Source: JBBDWJ01 sp040902925 (GTDB taxonomy: Bacteria > Acidobacteriota > Terriglobia > Bryobacterales > UBA6623). From it: DNA of 8,323 nucleotides. The first letter of the stretch is position 1, and the number at the start of each line of letters is the position of its first letter. Positions 6,538 to 8,323 of this stretch are shown here, piece by piece. The notes under the pieces are model-generated. The model was not told where the DNA came from, searched no databases, and saw nothing but the letters and a program-made list of their open reading frames with translations. The stretch lies in the NCBI GenBank assembly GCA_040902925.1, contig JBBDWJ010000045.1:1-8323 (forward strand), written 5' to 3'. The position numbers and the translations under genes are program-made.

Positions 6538-8323
6538 ATGAGCAATCTTTGGCACGACCTTCGTTACGGCGTACGAACACTCTATCGCAACCCGCGTTTT
6601 GCGGCGGTCGCGGTGTTGGCGCTCGCCCTCGGCATTGGCGCGAACACCGCCATCTTCAGCGTCGTTTACGGCGTGCTGCTGAAGGCGCTTCCTTATGAGC
6701 AACCGGATCGCCTCGCTGTCATGCTGCGTCAAAGCGTGCGCGACGGCGGCCCGGGCGGACCCGTCGCACCCGCGAATTTCTACGACTGGCGCGACCAGGC
6801 GCGGTCGTTCGAACAGATGACTGCGGCCGAATGGTGGGGGCCGACGCTGACCGGGCAAGACGTCCCAGAAAAACTCAACGGCCTGCGCGCCTCGGCCAAT
6901 CTGTTCGAGATGCTGGGAGTCGAGCCCGCCCTCGGCCGTGGTTTTCGCGTGGAAGACGAGAGTCCTCAGAATGAGCGAGTCGTCGTGCTCAGCCATGGCC
7001 TATGGCAGCGCCGCTTCGGCGGCCGCGCCGATGTCCTCGGTAAGACGCTTCGCCTCGACGGGGAAATGTTTACCGTCATCGGCGTGATGCCGCAAGGGTT
7101 TGGGTTCCCGACTTTTTGGGCCAATCGCGCCGAGATGTGGACTCCCCTCGTCTTCACGCCGGAGCGCGCGCAGCAGCGCGGCGGCAGCTCGCTGCGCATC
7201 TTCGGCCGCCTGAAGCCGGAAACGACGCTGGCGCAAGCGCAGGCGGAGATGTCGGCAATCAGCGAGCGGCTGGCGCGGCAGTTTCCCGAGTCCAACAGCG
7301 ACCACGGCGCAATCGTCGAATCGCTGCACGACAAGACGGTCACCGAAATCCGGCCAACGATCGTCGTACTCGCGGGGGCGGTCGGTTTTCTGTTGTTGAT
7401 CGCGTGCGTGAACGTTGCGAATTTGTTGCTGGCGCGGGCGACGACGCGTGAACGGGAAGTCGCGGTTCGCAGCGCGCTCGGAGCCGGGCGCTGGGACGTT
7501 GTGCGCCAGTTGCTGGCCGAAAACGTGGTGCTCGCTGTGGCGGCCGGAGCCCTCGGCGTGCTGTTCGCGGCTTGGGGCCTTAACGCCGTGCTCGCCGCGA
7601 TTCCCGAAACGATGAAGGTGTCGCTGCCGCGCCGCGAGGCGATCGGGCTCGACGGCATGGTGCTCGCTTTCGCGTTCCTGTTGTCGCTCGCAACGGCGGC
7701 GTTGTTCGGGCTGGCGCCGGCGCGGCGATCCTCGCGGTTCGAGCTGGCGGCGGCGCTCAAAGAAGGCGGGCGCGGCACGCGCGGCGGAGGCGGCAGGCTG
7801 CGCGACGCTCTTGTCGTCGGCGAAGTAGCGTTGTCGCTGATGCTGCTGGCCGGAGCCGGGCTGCTGATTCGCAGCTTCGTCAGACTGCAGGCAATCGATC
7901 CCGGCTTTGAACCTCACAACGTCATCTCAATGGTTGTCCCCGTGACGGGTTCGCAGTTTGGCACGCCCGAACGCAAGGGCCCGTTTTATGAGCGGCTCGT
8001 CGAGAACGTCGCGGCGCTGCCGGCGGTCACTTCCGCGTCGGTAATCAACCACATTCCGCTGGAGGGCGATGTCTGGGGCACGAGTTTCCTCATCGAAGGC
8101 CGCGCCGTGCCGTCCCCCGCGGAAACACCTGTCGCAGCCTACCGCGTCGCGGCGCCGCTCTACCTGCAGACAATCGGCGCTACGCTCGTGCGCGGCCGCG
8201 ATTTCGAAGTCACGGATTCCCACAACGCGCCGCAAGTGGCGATCATCAACGAGACTCTGGCAAGGCAGCACTTCAATACGGAAGACCCGATCGGAAAACG
8301 AATCCGGTTAGGACAGGCTGACT
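6538..8323 (+). CDS. ADOP-type (MacB/FtsX-like) ABC transporter permease, 3' end outside window
   Basis: This inner-membrane permease is built of two MacB-like halves and is usually encoded without an ATPase. 595 codons are present; family members run to about 800 or more. Residues 1-21 (MSNLWHDLRYGVRTLYRNPRF) are the hallmark ADOP start. Then follow transmembrane segment 1 (about 22-46, with LALGIGANTAIFSVV), a periplasmic MacB-type domain (about 47-270, with VVLSHGLWQRRFGG and GVMPQGFGFP), transmembrane segments at about 273-298, 326-355 and 373-396 (first FtsX-like domain, with CVNVANLLLARATTREREVAVRSALGA spanning 290-316), then the second half: a segment at about 424-446 and a second periplasmic domain from about 455 to the edge, ending near DPIGKRIRLG. 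The ATG is fixed by an in-frame TGA two codons upstream (6532-6534) and by the family N-terminus. Only a weak GGTGA lies before it, with 3-base spacing. Substrate is unknown; such proteins are generally labelled macrolide-export-like on weak grounds. Confidence 0.93.
   Translation, partial: MSNLWHDLRYGVRTLYRNPRFAAVAVLALALGIGANTAIFSVVYGVLLKALPYEQPDRLAVMLRQSVRDGGPGGPVAPANFYDWRDQARSFEQMTAAEWWGPTLTGQDVPEKLNGLRASANLFEMLGVEPALGRGFRVEDESPQNERVVVLSHGLWQRRFGGRADVLGKTLRLDGEMFTVIGVMPQGFGFPTFWANRAEMWTPLVFTPERAQQRGGSSLRIFGRLKPETTLAQAQAEMSAISERLARQFPESNSDHGAIVESLHDKTVTEIRPTIVVLAGAVGFLLLIACVNVANLLLARATTREREVAVRSALGAGRWDVVRQLLAENVVLAVAAGALGVLFAAWGLNAVLAAIPETMKVSLPRREAIGLDGMVLAFAFLLSLATAALFGLAPARRSSRFELAAALKEGGRGTRGGGGRLRDALVVGEVALSLMLLAGAGLLIRSFVRLQAIDPGFEPHNVISMVVPVTGSQFGTPERKGPFYERLVENVAALPAVTSASVINHIPLEGDVWGTSFLIEGRAVPSPAETPVAAYRVAAPLYLQTIGATLVRGRDFEVTDSHNAPQVAIINETLARQHFNTEDPIGKRIRLGQAD

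Noticed and set aside
6966..7917. Two long minus-strand open frames (270 and 305 codons)
   Set aside because: They are antisense to the ADOP permease, with the Arg/Ala/Ser-rich or Gln/Arg-rich composition typical of shadow frames in high-GC genes. The plus frame has full family motifs.

Overview
The window is high-GC DNA from a bacterium that is most likely a member of the Acidobacteriota, perhaps the Solibacter/Bryobacter side. The main evidence is the large two-half MacB/FtsX-type permease at the right end, the 'acidobacterial duplicated orphan permease' (ADOP) type that is heavily amplified in that phylum. The siroheme reductase and the Tat-exported hydrolase look compatible with this, but the phylum call is an inference from gene content and not from a marker gene.

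Layout, left to right. Positions 1-411 hold the N-terminal 137 codons of an IS1595-family transposase on the minus strand, cut by the window edge, with a good sigma70-like promoter directly upstream. Positions 412-738 are non-coding and contain a perfect 16-bp palindrome, interleaved inverted repeats, and the promoter (perfect TATAAT) and strong ribosome binding site of the next gene. Positions 739-2877 encode a complete 712-residue siroheme/[4Fe-4S] nitrite/sulfite reductase with an unusual cysteine-rich N-terminal half and an extra helical C-terminal domain. Positions 2878-3116 hold a composite repeat: a tandem array, a long imperfect inverted repeat and a run of 12 C. Then come a conserved protein of unknown function (3117-3701), a Tat-signal alpha/beta-hydrolase-fold protein whose nucleophile and histidine positions look substituted (3773-4600), a class I photolyase (4746-6224), a 313-base non-coding stretch, and the 5' 595 codons of the ADOP permease (6538 to the edge).

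All complete genes are on the plus strand, but the gaps (71-313 bases) and separate promoter-like signals suggest mostly single-gene units rather than one operon. The reductase supplies reduced sulfur or nitrogen, the photolyase repairs UV damage to DNA, and the hydrolase and ADOP permease act at or beyond the cytoplasmic membrane. No shared pathway is evident. Only the reductase has a convincing Shine-Dalgarno sequence; the other starts were fixed by family N-termini or by in-frame stops just upstream. I see no CRISPR array, tRNA, rRNA, phage module or recognisable defence system. The least explained items are the composite repeat after the reductase, the degenerate hydrolase, the near-duplicate cysteine set in the reductase and the operator-like palindrome at 473-488.
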